Source: Lachnospiraceae bacterium (GTDB taxonomy: Bacteria; Bacillota; Clostridia; Lachnospirales; Lachnospiraceae). From it: a stretch of 64,000 nt of DNA. Shown here in pieces: positions 24,754-31,442 of the stretch (the first letter of the stretch is position 1; each line of letters begins with the position of its first letter). The stretch spans positions 67,137 through 131,136 of the forward strand of contig JAGKTY010000001.1 in NCBI GenBank assembly GCA_021153185.1, written 5' to 3'. The notes under the pieces are model-generated. The model had not been told where the DNA came from and ran no database searches. It saw only the letters and a list, made by a program, of their open reading frames with translations. A program made the position numbers and the translations under genes.

Positions 24754-24782
24754 GTATAAAAAAATGAGAAGGACACACACTA
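24754..24782 (+). promoter_or_regulatory. Forespore (SigG/SigF-type) promoter candidate for spoVAE
   Basis: GTATA (24754-24758), 17 bases, CACACTA (24776-24782): identical in both boxes and spacing to the site before spoVAA. The -10 lies in the 5' arm of the hairpin at 24773-24799. Confidence 0.6.
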
Positions 24783-24807
24783 TGTACTATAGTGTGTGTT
24801 TCTGTTT
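24773..24807 (+). terminator. Terminator-like hairpin overlapping the spoVAE promoter
   Basis: ACACACACTAT (24773-24783) pairs perfectly with ATAGTGTGTGT (24789-24799) around a five-base loop, followed by a T-rich stretch. It can end ridA transcription; RNA from the spoVAE promoter would begin near 24789 and lack the 5' arm. Confidence 0.65.
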
Positions 24808-24853
24808 ACACATCGTTTTCAAAAAGGGATTGGAGAAGAGGAGGAATTGCAGT

Positions 24854-25210
24854 ATGGACTATGTGATCAGTTTTATTGTAGGTGGCGGAATTTGCGCACT
24901 TGTGCAGATATTGATGGAAAAGACAAAGCTGATGCCGGGGCGGATCATGGTGCTTTTGGTTTGTAGCGGAGCAGTGCTCAGCTTCTTTGGACTTTACGAG
25001 CCATTTGTAGAGTTTGCGGGTGCGGGTGCAAGCGTACCGCTTACCGGCTTTGGTCATCTTCTGATGAAGGGTGTAAAGGAAGCAGTTGATGAAAAAGGGC
25101 TGCTTGGATTGTTCCGTGGCGGCTTTGAGTCCTGTGCTGTCGGTGTGAGTGCGGCGCTTATTTTCAGTTATTTTGCCAGTCTCTTTGCCAAGTCAAAAAT
25201 CCGAAAATAA
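24854..25210 (+). CDS. spoVAE: Stage V sporulation protein AE
   Basis: This 118-residue membrane protein has three to four helices and motifs shared with SpoVAC: VGGGICALVQILMEKTKL, VEFAGAGASVPLTGFGHLL and FRGGFESCAVGVSAALIFS. It is the SpoVAEb-type subunit of the dipicolinate channel. GAGGAGGAATTGC precedes ATG 24854; the longer frame from 24764 would cross the hairpin and promoter. It is alone, with no gerA-type or spoVAF neighbour, and is the third part of the split spoVA set. Confidence 0.9.
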   Translation: MDYVISFIVGGGICALVQILMEKTKLMPGRIMVLLVCSGAVLSFFGLYEPFVEFAGAGASVPLTGFGHLLMKGVKEAVDEKGLLGLFRGGFESCAVGVSAALIFSYFASLFAKSKIRK

Positions 25211-25225
25211 AAGAGTAGCAAACTG

Positions 25226-25624
25226 CTACTCTTCCAATTTTTGTAAATATTCTTTGGCGGTCTCAACACGCGCTTTTGCATGACTTCCGTTTGCGTAGGC
25301 ACGGATTGTTTCAATGGACTCCGGCTTCTTTGTGCCGAATCTTGCATTGATATATGCAAGTCTTACATTGGCATATTCCCAATGCCTGTCAAATTCTTTT
25401 TCGTAATCATGCTCCGAAATCAGCTCTCTGAGACAAGAGTCATTGCCGACGACTTTTTCATTGACCGCAAAGAATTCCAAGCGGTTTTCCAGCTTGCGCC
25501 TGTCATATTCTTTTGCAGTCTGGCCAAACAGGCTGAGAAGTACAATCATGCATACAAAGAAAATGATAGAAAAGAAGATGAGTGGAATCATCTGTTTCAA
25601 TGAGATGTTTGTTTTCTTATTCAT
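25226..25624 (-). CDS. Single-pass membrane protein of unknown function
   Basis: A 132-residue protein has one membrane helix near its N-terminus (MIPLIFFSIIFFVCMIVLLS) and a charged, helical extracytoplasmic part ending KEYLQKLEE. It is the last gene of the minus-strand cluster. Its start overlaps the previous gene's end by eight bases, so the two are translationally coupled. Unlike the two upstream membrane proteins it lacks a zinc ribbon, but it shares their helix-then-acidic-helical-domain plan. No family recognised. Confidence 0.7.
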   Translation of the reverse strand: MNKKTNISLKQMIPLIFFSIIFFVCMIVLLSLFGQTAKEYDRRKLENRLEFFAVNEKVVGNDSCLRELISEHDYEKEFDRHWEYANVRLAYINARFGTKKPESIETIRAYANGSHAKARVETAKEYLQKLEE

Positions 25625-26360
25625 TAAACGCTTGTTTCATCCTTTCTCTTGTAATCGTTTCATAGTCATCACTGCCATCTAACCGGAAATCATTGTAGTC
25701 CTCGATCGTTTTGAGCTCCGAAACTTCTTCGGGCGTTAGCTGATAAAAGTTTTGGAGGTAGGCATCTGCCTCCTTTTCAAGCTCTGCTTTAACCGCACTG
25801 TCCGGCAAATCATAAAAGAGCCTGTAACTGAGTACATCGCTGGAAGTGAGTGCTCTCGGCGTCTCGTGGTCATCGAGATTTTCTGTCTGCAAATCAACTG
25901 AGTGAAACAGCAGATAGAAGGAAAAGATGGCATACAGATCATCCTTGTATTTGGGATAATATTCAAAGCGTTCCTGTGTGGGGTCCGTATAAGCGGCAAG
26001 CGTGTAGGCGCGGAAATAATCGCCGTTTTCGAGGTATTGTCCGACCAGCTTTTGATTCTCCGAAAGTCTGCTTCCTGTTACCCAGTATTTGGAGCCTTGA
26101 CCGAAGCGGTAATTGAAGCCGGCGTATAAGGCAAATCCCACAACCAGGAAAATTGCAAAGATTGCAACAAGCCGGATTGTCAGCTGCTTTATCGCCGAGT
26201 CAACGCCGCTTTCAATGATTTCCTCATGGGTTTCCATGAAATCTTTATCGACATCATAGATTTTTTGGGCATGCTCGACACCTGATTGATTCTGCGTGCC
26301 GCAGTACGGGCAAAAGAGCATGTCGGCACTCATGTTGGCGCCGCATTTTTCACAAGTCAT
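25617..26360 (-). CDS. Zinc-ribbon membrane protein with a helical extracytoplasmic domain
   Basis: This 247-residue protein starts with a zinc ribbon (MTCEKCGANMSADMLFCPYC, two CxxC knuckles), has one membrane helix (about residues 65-85, LVAIFAIFLVVGFALYAGF) and then an acidic, tyrosine-rich helical domain. The topology (cytoplasmic ribbon, one helix, exported domain) recalls TcaA-like proteins. ATG 26360 is chosen because AAAGGA precedes it; a longer frame to 26417 would overlap the upstream gene. It is part of a six-gene minus-strand cluster led by a DUF1294 gene and a LytTR regulator. Function unknown. Confidence 0.75.
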   Translation of the reverse strand: MTCEKCGANMSADMLFCPYCGTQNQSGVEHAQKIYDVDKDFMETHEEIIESGVDSAIKQLTIRLVAIFAIFLVVGFALYAGFNYRFGQGSKYWVTGSRLSENQKLVGQYLENGDYFRAYTLAAYTDPTQERFEYYPKYKDDLYAIFSFYLLFHSVDLQTENLDDHETPRALTSSDVLSYRLFYDLPDSAVKAELEKEADAYLQNFYQLTPEEVSELKTIEDYNDFRLDGSDDYETITRERMKQAFNE

Positions 26361-26374
26361 ACGGTAAGTCCTTT

Positions 26375-26998
26375 CTATTTTTTGAGTGATTCTATGAGCT
26401 GTTGCTGGCGAAGACATTCCTCGTGCAGCGCGGCATCGATTTCTTCGTCATAGTGGCAGAAGTTCATAAAATACTCTGTTTGTCTAAGGTTATCATCTTC
26501 CAAAATATAGTCATATATTTTTTCCATCTGCTCCAAATCCTTTTGGGCATAGGCTGCGTCAAACTCCTGTGGGAAGGTGTGCAGATACCAGGCGGTCCGA
26601 TACGTGTAATAGTATTCGCTTCCAATGTAGTCGTCGCAGTTTAAAATTACCATGTCATACAGCGCATCCCAGTCTTTAGCCTCGTAGGCTTCTTCCATCT
26701 GTGCGGTCTTTTTATCGACTTTGTCAAGAGACCGATGGTAACTTGCGCTGTCTGTAAAAAATGTGAAAATCAAAATGACAGCGACAGCGATTGTTACAGT
26801 CATTGCGCCGGCAATGATGAGTGCAAGCTTTTTGGGCTGCTCAATCAGACGCTTCTTTTCAGCGGTCGTATCGGCAATCGCTTTTGCGGTACGCTCAGCA
26901 CTCTTATCGGACAGAACACAGCCGCAATACGGACAGATTTCAAAAGAAGGATCGGTTATCCTTGCGCCGCAAAAAGGGCAGTTTTGTAATTCACTCAT
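26375..26998 (-). CDS. Zinc-ribbon membrane protein, second copy in the cluster
   Basis: This 207-residue protein has an N-terminal double-CxxC ribbon (NCPFCGARITDPSFEICPYC), a basic linker, one membrane helix (ALIIAGAMTVTIAVAVILIF) and a helical exported domain rich in Asp, Glu and Tyr (WDALYDMVILNCDDYIGSEY). The exported part looks like short helical repeats. It shares architecture with the next gene but little obvious sequence, so they may be old paralogues. Its start overlaps the DUF5721-like stop by four bases. Function unknown. Confidence 0.75.
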   Translation of the reverse strand: MSELQNCPFCGARITDPSFEICPYCGCVLSDKSAERTAKAIADTTAEKKRLIEQPKKLALIIAGAMTVTIAVAVILIFTFFTDSASYHRSLDKVDKKTAQMEEAYEAKDWDALYDMVILNCDDYIGSEYYYTYRTAWYLHTFPQEFDAAYAQKDLEQMEKIYDYILEDDNLRQTEYFMNFCHYDEEIDAALHEECLRQQQLIESLKK

Positions 26999-27486
26999 AA
27001 AGCCTCCTTATATGAAATGGAAAGATTGTCGAGAGATTTTTTGAAATTCTGATCCCAGGCATGCTCTAAGGATTTGTCCGGTACAAAGGTCGTAAATGCG
27101 GTTCCTGTCAGAATAGAAAGCTTTCCGTGGTCAAACCGCACAGTAAACAAAAGTGCGGAAACCGTTTCAGGGTCGATGGAAAGCGCAAGCTTTGTAATCA
27201 AATTGTGTGTGTATTCCGTTGATGCATGCAACACAAACTGAAAAGAAACAGGCATCTTTTTGCCTTTGATGTGTTCAAAAATAATGGGACGAATGTCCCG
27301 GAAAGCCAGAAAGTTACCTAAAGGTAATTTTTCTCCTTCATAATAGTCAGCGTTGATATGACCGTCCAGGTGTACGGTGTATCCGAGCTTTATGAAGCCT
27401 TCTTCAAAATCAAAGGAATCGAAAGTTTCACAGCGAAGAAAGATATGCATAAACTGCTTTAAATCCGTAATCTGTAAAGAAATCAT
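26995..27486 (-). CDS. DUF5721-like protein
   Basis: This 163-residue soluble protein begins MISLQITDLKQFMHIFLRCE and ends with KSLEHAWDQNFKKSLDNLSI, stretches I associate with DUF5721, a family of unknown function found mostly in Lachnospiraceae. The middle (GYTVHLDGHINADYYEG and SFQFVLHAS) looks like a beta-rich fold. It lies between the LytTR gene and the two zinc-ribbon membrane genes and overlaps the latter by four bases, which indicates co-translation. No catalytic motif visible. Confidence 0.65.
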   Translation of the reverse strand: MISLQITDLKQFMHIFLRCETFDSFDFEEGFIKLGYTVHLDGHINADYYEGEKLPLGNFLAFRDIRPIIFEHIKGKKMPVSFQFVLHASTEYTHNLITKLALSIDPETVSALLFTVRFDHGKLSILTGTAFTTFVPDKSLEHAWDQNFKKSLDNLSISYKEAL

Positions 27487-27510
27487 GAAAAATCCTTTCG
27501 ATGCAGGTGT

Positions 27511-28194
27511 TTACAAAAGTGGATTTTTGGAAAACGGCGGCAGTGTAAAGCGGATATCATGTGTGAGCGTAACTGCGTGCCGTTCCTTTTTGACAATATG
27601 ATTGGTGTTGATGATGACATCTTTCTTAAATGGGAAAAAACAGTCATGTGTCAACGTGTTATCGTACAAACGTTTTAATTCACCACTGGCCTGCAGGATG
27701 GTGCGGTCACTTAAATAAATCGTTAAATACTGATTCTGGGATTGTATGTAAACGATATCATCCGGCAGAAGATAATGGGTTTTGCCTTCTGTGCGAATCT
27801 CGATTTTTTCGGTTGCATTGATGGATTCATTATAGACAGAAGCTTCCTTTAGGAGCATCTCAATCGCACGCTGGTTGGGATTTTGGGCAATGTAAATCAG
27901 ATTGGGCGTGTCGGTGAGTCCTTGCGGGACGAAGTCAGAACAAATACAGACCATGCCTTGCGCATTCATACCGCGCAGCTGATCTGTCAACGTATGAACA
28001 GAAGACTCTGATGCAAGGTCAATGAAAAACAGACCATATTTCATAGGGGTACCGACGAGAAGTGTATCCGGTGCACCAAATGTCTCAACATATAAAGCGC
28101 CAAGCGTGCTTCTTAGGGCATCACTTGAACGGTCAAACAAACGCTCGTATTGCTTTCTTGCGGCAACATCATCTGCAATGATGGCGATATACAT
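27511..28194 (-). CDS. LytTR-family response regulator with an atypical receiver
   Basis: This 227-residue protein has a receiver-like N-terminal half (about 1-125) and a C-terminal LytTR DNA-binding domain (about 130-225: HYLLPDDIVYIQSQNQYLTIYL and FPFKKDVIINTNHIV). The receiver keeps an acidic pair (Asp8, Asp9) and an aspartate at 59 in FFIDL, but the invariant lysine is replaced (YIAQNP instead of a KP motif). There is no histidine kinase next to it. It probably regulates the cluster it sits in, by phosphorylation-independent or altered switching; that part is inference. Confidence 0.8.
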   Translation of the reverse strand: MYIAIIADDVAARKQYERLFDRSSDALRSTLGALYVETFGAPDTLLVGTPMKYGLFFIDLASESSVHTLTDQLRGMNAQGMVCICSDFVPQGLTDTPNLIYIAQNPNQRAIEMLLKEASVYNESINATEKIEIRTEGKTHYLLPDDIVYIQSQNQYLTIYLSDRTILQASGELKRLYDNTLTHDCFFPFKKDVIINTNHIVKKERHAVTLTHDIRFTLPPFSKNPLL

Positions 28195-28212
28195 AGTAAA
28201 CCTCTCAATTAA

Positions 28213-28506
28213 TCAAAATATCGTAAATGTAATAGGTGCTCTATGAAGCCAAAAGATAATCAAGAGTTGCACAAACAAAATAAGCGGCATACCATAACGG
28301 AAATACCAGTGTCTTGTTTTGTGATGGAACAAAAACATTCCGGCAGTACTTCCCAGACTGCCGCCAAAAAGCGCTAATGTAAACAGCGCTGATTCCGGAA
28401 TGCGGAAGGCTCCTTTTTTTGCTTTTTGTTTATCAATGCCCATAGAAGCAAAGCCTGCTATATTCATTAGTGTGAAATACACGATAATTGTTAAAATGAC
28501 ATCCAT
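28213..28506 (-). CDS. DUF1294 membrane protein
   Basis: This 97-residue protein has three to four hydrophobic helices and the family pattern GIDKQKAKKGAFRIPESALF, GGSLGSTAGMFLFHHKTRHWYF. DUF1294 proteins are small membrane proteins of unknown role, sometimes fused to a cold-shock domain; here the domain stands alone. ATG 28506 is preferred because AGGTGAGA lies upstream; a frame extension to 28569 is not needed. It is the first gene of the minus-strand cluster, 18 bases before the LytTR gene. Confidence 0.8.
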   Translation of the reverse strand: MDVILTIIVYFTLMNIAGFASMGIDKQKAKKGAFRIPESALFTLALFGGSLGSTAGMFLFHHKTRHWYFRYGMPLILFVQLLIIFWLHRAPITFTIF

Positions 28507-28630
28507 TGTCTCACCTATTTCTTTCCAATTACATAACCCAATACAGAAATTTGCTACGAAATGCCCCAAATACCGCGTTACTGCACTTGTTTTTACTATA
28601 CATCAATGCTTTTTAGATTGCAATAAAATA

Positions 28631-28729
28631 TTTTATGCATAAAATACATGAATAATAACGAAAATATGCATAAATGCAAAATAATAGTTGAATATTATGC
28701 AAAATAAGTGTATAGTTATGCATAAATAA
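28631..28729 (+). promoter_or_regulatory. Cluster of ARG-box-like ArgR sites upstream of argC
   Basis: Within about 100 AT-rich bases lie TTTTATGCATAAAA (28631-28644, perfect palindrome), TGCATAAATGCA (28667-28678), TTGAATATTATGCAA (28688-28702) and TTATGCATAA (28716-28725). ArgR/AhrC sites consist of TGAAT and ATKCA half-sites around an AT-rich centre. The 321-base gap between the DUF1294 gene and argC contains these sites, the promoter at 28748 and no gene. Confidence 0.75.
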
Positions 28730-28747
28730 AACATAGGAAACTATCAC

Positions 28748-28776
28748 TTGTGTTTTTTCTTATTATAAAGTAAAAT
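28748..28776 (+). promoter_or_regulatory. SigA-type promoter for the arginine operon
   Basis: TTGTGT (28748-28753), 17 bases, TAAAAT (28771-28776), 51 bases before the argC start codon and just downstream of the ARG-box cluster. Confidence 0.55.
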
Positions 28777-28827
28777 GAAAAGATACGCGGTAAGCACAAA
28801 AAAACGCGTCAAAAAGGAGTTTTTCGT

Positions 28828-29883
28828 ATGATTAAAGCAGGTATTATCGGTTCGACAGGATATGCGGGCGCAGAGCTTGTCAGAATTTTATTAAATCACC
28901 CGGAGGTTACTATTTCCTGGTATGGTTCCAGAAGCTATATTGATGAGAAGTATGCAAGCATTTACGGAAATATGTTTGAGCTTGTAAGTGATGTTTGTAA
29001 GGGAGATGACATCAGTGCCCTTGCAGATGAGGTGGATGTTATTTTTACAGCAACGCCGCAAGGCTTTTTGGCAGGTGTTCTGACGGAAGAAATCCTGTCA
29101 AAGGTCAAGGTGGTCGATCTCAGTGCAGATTACCGCATCAAGGATGTGGCGACGTATGAGAAGTGGTACGGCATCGAGCACAAATCGCCACAGTTTATTG
29201 AGGAGGCGGTATACGGACTTTGTGAAATCAACCGTGAGGATGTCAAAAAAGCAAGACTTGTTGCAAACCCGGGTTGTTATACGACATGTTCCATTTTGAC
29301 GGCGTATCCTCTTGTGAAGGAAGGTCTGATTGACCCGGCGACGCTCATTGTCGATGCAAAGAGCGGTACAAGCGGTGCCGGTCGTGGTGCCAAGGTGAAT
29401 AACCTTTTCTGTGAGGTCAATGAAAATATCAAAGCATACGGTGTGGCAAGCCACAGACACACACCGGAGATAGAGGAACAGCTCGGATATGCATGCGGCA
29501 AAGAGGTTGTTATCAATTTTACGCCGCACCTTGTTCCGATGAACAGAGGTATATTGGCGACAGAGTATGCTTCGCTTGTAAAAAAAGAAGGCGGCAGTCT
29601 TCCGTCGGCAGAAGAAATTCAGGCTGTTTATGAGAAGTATTACGGTGGGGAAAAATTTGTCCGTGTTCTCGGCGCAAATAAGTGCCCTGAAACCAAATGG
29701 GTGGAAGGCAGCAACTACGTGGATATCGGATTCAAAATCGATGAAAGAACCGGCCGTATCATTATGATGGGTGCGCTTGACAACATCGTGAAGGGTGCTG
29801 CAGGCCAGGCGGTTCAGAATATGAATCTGTTATTTGGATTTGATGAGGCTTTGGGATTGAATCTCGTTCCAATGTTCCCATAG
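28828..29883 (+). CDS. argC: N-acetyl-gamma-glutamyl-phosphate reductase
   Basis: This 351-residue enzyme carries out the third step of arginine synthesis, NADPH reduction of N-acetylglutamyl phosphate. The Rossmann start is AGIIGSTGYAGAELVRILL, the catalytic cysteine lies in VANPGCYTTCSIL, and SGTSGAGRGAKVNN and ASHRHTPEIEEQL are also present. AAAAAGGAG precedes ATG 28828. The gene opens an operon with a DUF6472 gene, a GNAT gene, argB and argD behind ARG-box-like sites. argJ, usually next in Firmicutes, is not in this operon. Confidence 0.96.
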   Translation: MIKAGIIGSTGYAGAELVRILLNHPEVTISWYGSRSYIDEKYASIYGNMFELVSDVCKGDDISALADEVDVIFTATPQGFLAGVLTEEILSKVKVVDLSADYRIKDVATYEKWYGIEHKSPQFIEEAVYGLCEINREDVKKARLVANPGCYTTCSILTAYPLVKEGLIDPATLIVDAKSGTSGAGRGAKVNNLFCEVNENIKAYGVASHRHTPEIEEQLGYACGKEVVINFTPHLVPMNRGILATEYASLVKKEGGSLPSAEEIQAVYEKYYGGEKFVRVLGANKCPETKWVEGSNYVDIGFKIDERTGRIIMMGALDNIVKGAAGQAVQNMNLLFGFDEALGLNLVPMFP

Positions 29884-29892
29884 GAGAAAACG

Positions 29893-30069
29893 ATGAGAAC
29901 AAGCTGTGATGATTGTAACAATTATGTTTATGATGAAGAGATGGAATGCTATGTGTGCGAACAGGACTTAGATGAGGATGAAATGTACAGATTCTTAACG
30001 AGTGACAAGTTTGACTGTCCGTACTATCAAAACGGAGATGAGTATCTGGTGGTGCGTCATCAGATGTAA
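29893..30069 (+). CDS. DUF6472-like small cysteine-rich protein
   Basis: A 58-residue ORF, MRTSCDDCNNYVYDEEMECY onward, then VCEQDLDEDEMYRFL and CPYYQNGDEYLVVRHQM. Two CxxC-like pairs and a C-x10-C spacing suggest a metal-binding knuckle. The layout fits the Lachnospiraceae family DUF6472, function unknown. It begins 10 bases after argC, with AGGAGAAAACG as ribosome site, and is followed by the GNAT gene after nine bases, so it belongs to the arginine operon. Confidence 0.75.
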   Translation: MRTSCDDCNNYVYDEEMECYVCEQDLDEDEMYRFLTSDKFDCPYYQNGDEYLVVRHQM

Positions 30070-30078
30070 GGTGAGAAA

Positions 30079-30522
30079 ATGATTAGAGCAATGACGATTG
30101 CAGATTATGAGCAGGTTCATGATTTGTGGATGAAAATAAAAGGCTTTGCAATACGCTCGATTGATGATTCGCGGGAGGGCGTTACGCGATTTTTGGAGCG
30201 CAATCCGGGAATCAGTGTCGTGGCGGTAGAAGACGACCATATCGTCGGGGCAATTTTATGTGGACATGACGGAAGACGGGGCTGCCTTTATCATGTGTGT
30301 GTAGACCCTGACTACAGGCTGCGCGGTATCGGAAAAGAGATGGTTGTGCATTGTATGGAAGCACTTCACAAAGAAAAAATCAGCAAGGTGAGCTTGATTG
30401 CGTTTACACAAAATGATATCGGGAATGCGTTTTGGAAAGAGATTGGATGGACGAAGCGTGAGGATTTGAATTATTATGACTTTACGCTGGAGACGAAAAA
30501 TATTGTGAAGTTTAATACATAA
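30079..30522 (+). CDS. GNAT acetyltransferase in the arginine operon
   Basis: This 147-residue protein has the GNAT acetyl-CoA site: HVCVDPDYRLRGIGKEMVVH (the RxxGxG/A loop, here RLRGIG), with GAILCGHDGRRGCLYH before it and NDIGNAFWKEIGW after it. It resembles the YpeA-type group. Its place between argC and argB, together with the absence of argJ here, makes it a candidate N-acetylglutamate synthase that supplies the first acetylated intermediate. That is inference: YpeA relatives have varied or unknown substrates. Confidence 0.8.
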   Translation: MIRAMTIADYEQVHDLWMKIKGFAIRSIDDSREGVTRFLERNPGISVVAVEDDHIVGAILCGHDGRRGCLYHVCVDPDYRLRGIGKEMVVHCMEALHKEKISKVSLIAFTQNDIGNAFWKEIGWTKREDLNYYDFTLETKNIVKFNT

Positions 30523-30534
30523 GGAGACAGAGAG

Positions 30535-31425
30535 ATGGAAAAAGATATGGAGAAGGTACTTGCAAAGGCGGAGGTGCTCATTGAGGCACTGCCTTATATT
30601 CAAAAATTTAACAGACGTATTATCGTCGTAAAATACGGCGGCAGCGCGATGGCAAATGAAGAGCTCCAGAAAAATGTCATCAAGGATGTCACACTGCTTA
30701 AACTCGTTGGATTTAAGCCAATCATCGTACATGGCGGCGGAAAAGAGATCAGCAACTGGGTGAAGAAGGTTGGAAAAGAATCTGCGTTTGTCAATGGTCT
30801 TCGCGTGACAGATTCTGAGACGATGGAAATTGCCGAGATGGTTCTTTCCAAAGTAAACAAGCGGCTTGTGACGATGGTGGAAGAGCTTGGGGTCAAAGCG
30901 ATTGGTATCAGCGGAAAAGATGGCGGAATGCTCAAGGTTGACAAGAAGCTTTCAGATGGTCAGGATATCGGCTATGTCGGCGAAATCAAAGAAGTGGATC
31001 CAAAGATCCTTTATGATCTTTTAGAGAATGACTTCTTGCCGATTATTGCGCCGATCGGACTTGATGATCAGTTTGATACATATAATATCAATGCAGACGA
31101 TGCGGCATGTGCCATTGCAAAAGCGGTTGGGGCTGAGAAGCTTGCATTCTTAACGGACATTGAAGGGCTTTATAAAGATATCAATGATAAGAGCAGTTTT
31201 ATTTCAAGGATCAGCCAAAGCAAAGCGGATGAGCTGATTCAAAGTGGCTTGATCGGCGGTGGAATGCTTCCAAAACTGAACAACTGTACATCGGCTATCA
31301 AAAACGGCGTCAACCGTGTGCATATTTTAGATGGAAGAATCCCACACTGTTTACTGCTTGAGATTTTTACAAATCAAGGTATCGGTACTGCGATAGTAAC
31401 AGATGATGAATTTGAAAATGACTAA
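30535..31425 (+). CDS. argB: N-acetylglutamate kinase
   Basis: This 296-residue amino-acid kinase phosphorylates N-acetylglutamate, the second step of arginine synthesis. The substrate/ATP loops VVKYGGSAM, GFKPIIVHGGGKEIS and the metal-binding IAPIGLDDQFDTYNINAD are visible, as is the N-terminal helix (ALPYIQKFN) found in the arginine-feedback-sensitive hexameric type. AAGGAGACAGAG precedes ATG 30535. argD follows after 17 bases. Confidence 0.95.
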   Translation: MEKDMEKVLAKAEVLIEALPYIQKFNRRIIVVKYGGSAMANEELQKNVIKDVTLLKLVGFKPIIVHGGGKEISNWVKKVGKESAFVNGLRVTDSETMEIAEMVLSKVNKRLVTMVEELGVKAIGISGKDGGMLKVDKKLSDGQDIGYVGEIKEVDPKILYDLLENDFLPIIAPIGLDDQFDTYNINADDAACAIAKAVGAEKLAFLTDIEGLYKDINDKSSFISRISQSKADELIQSGLIGGGMLPKLNNCTSAIKNGVNRVHILDGRIPHCLLLEIFTNQGIGTAIVTDDEFEND

Positions 31426-31442
31426 CTGTTTGAGGTGATACG

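Noticed and set aside
25226..28194. Whether the zinc-ribbon cluster is a toxin-antitoxin or defence system
   Set aside because: No nuclease, kinase or transmembrane effector motif; the members look like envelope proteins.
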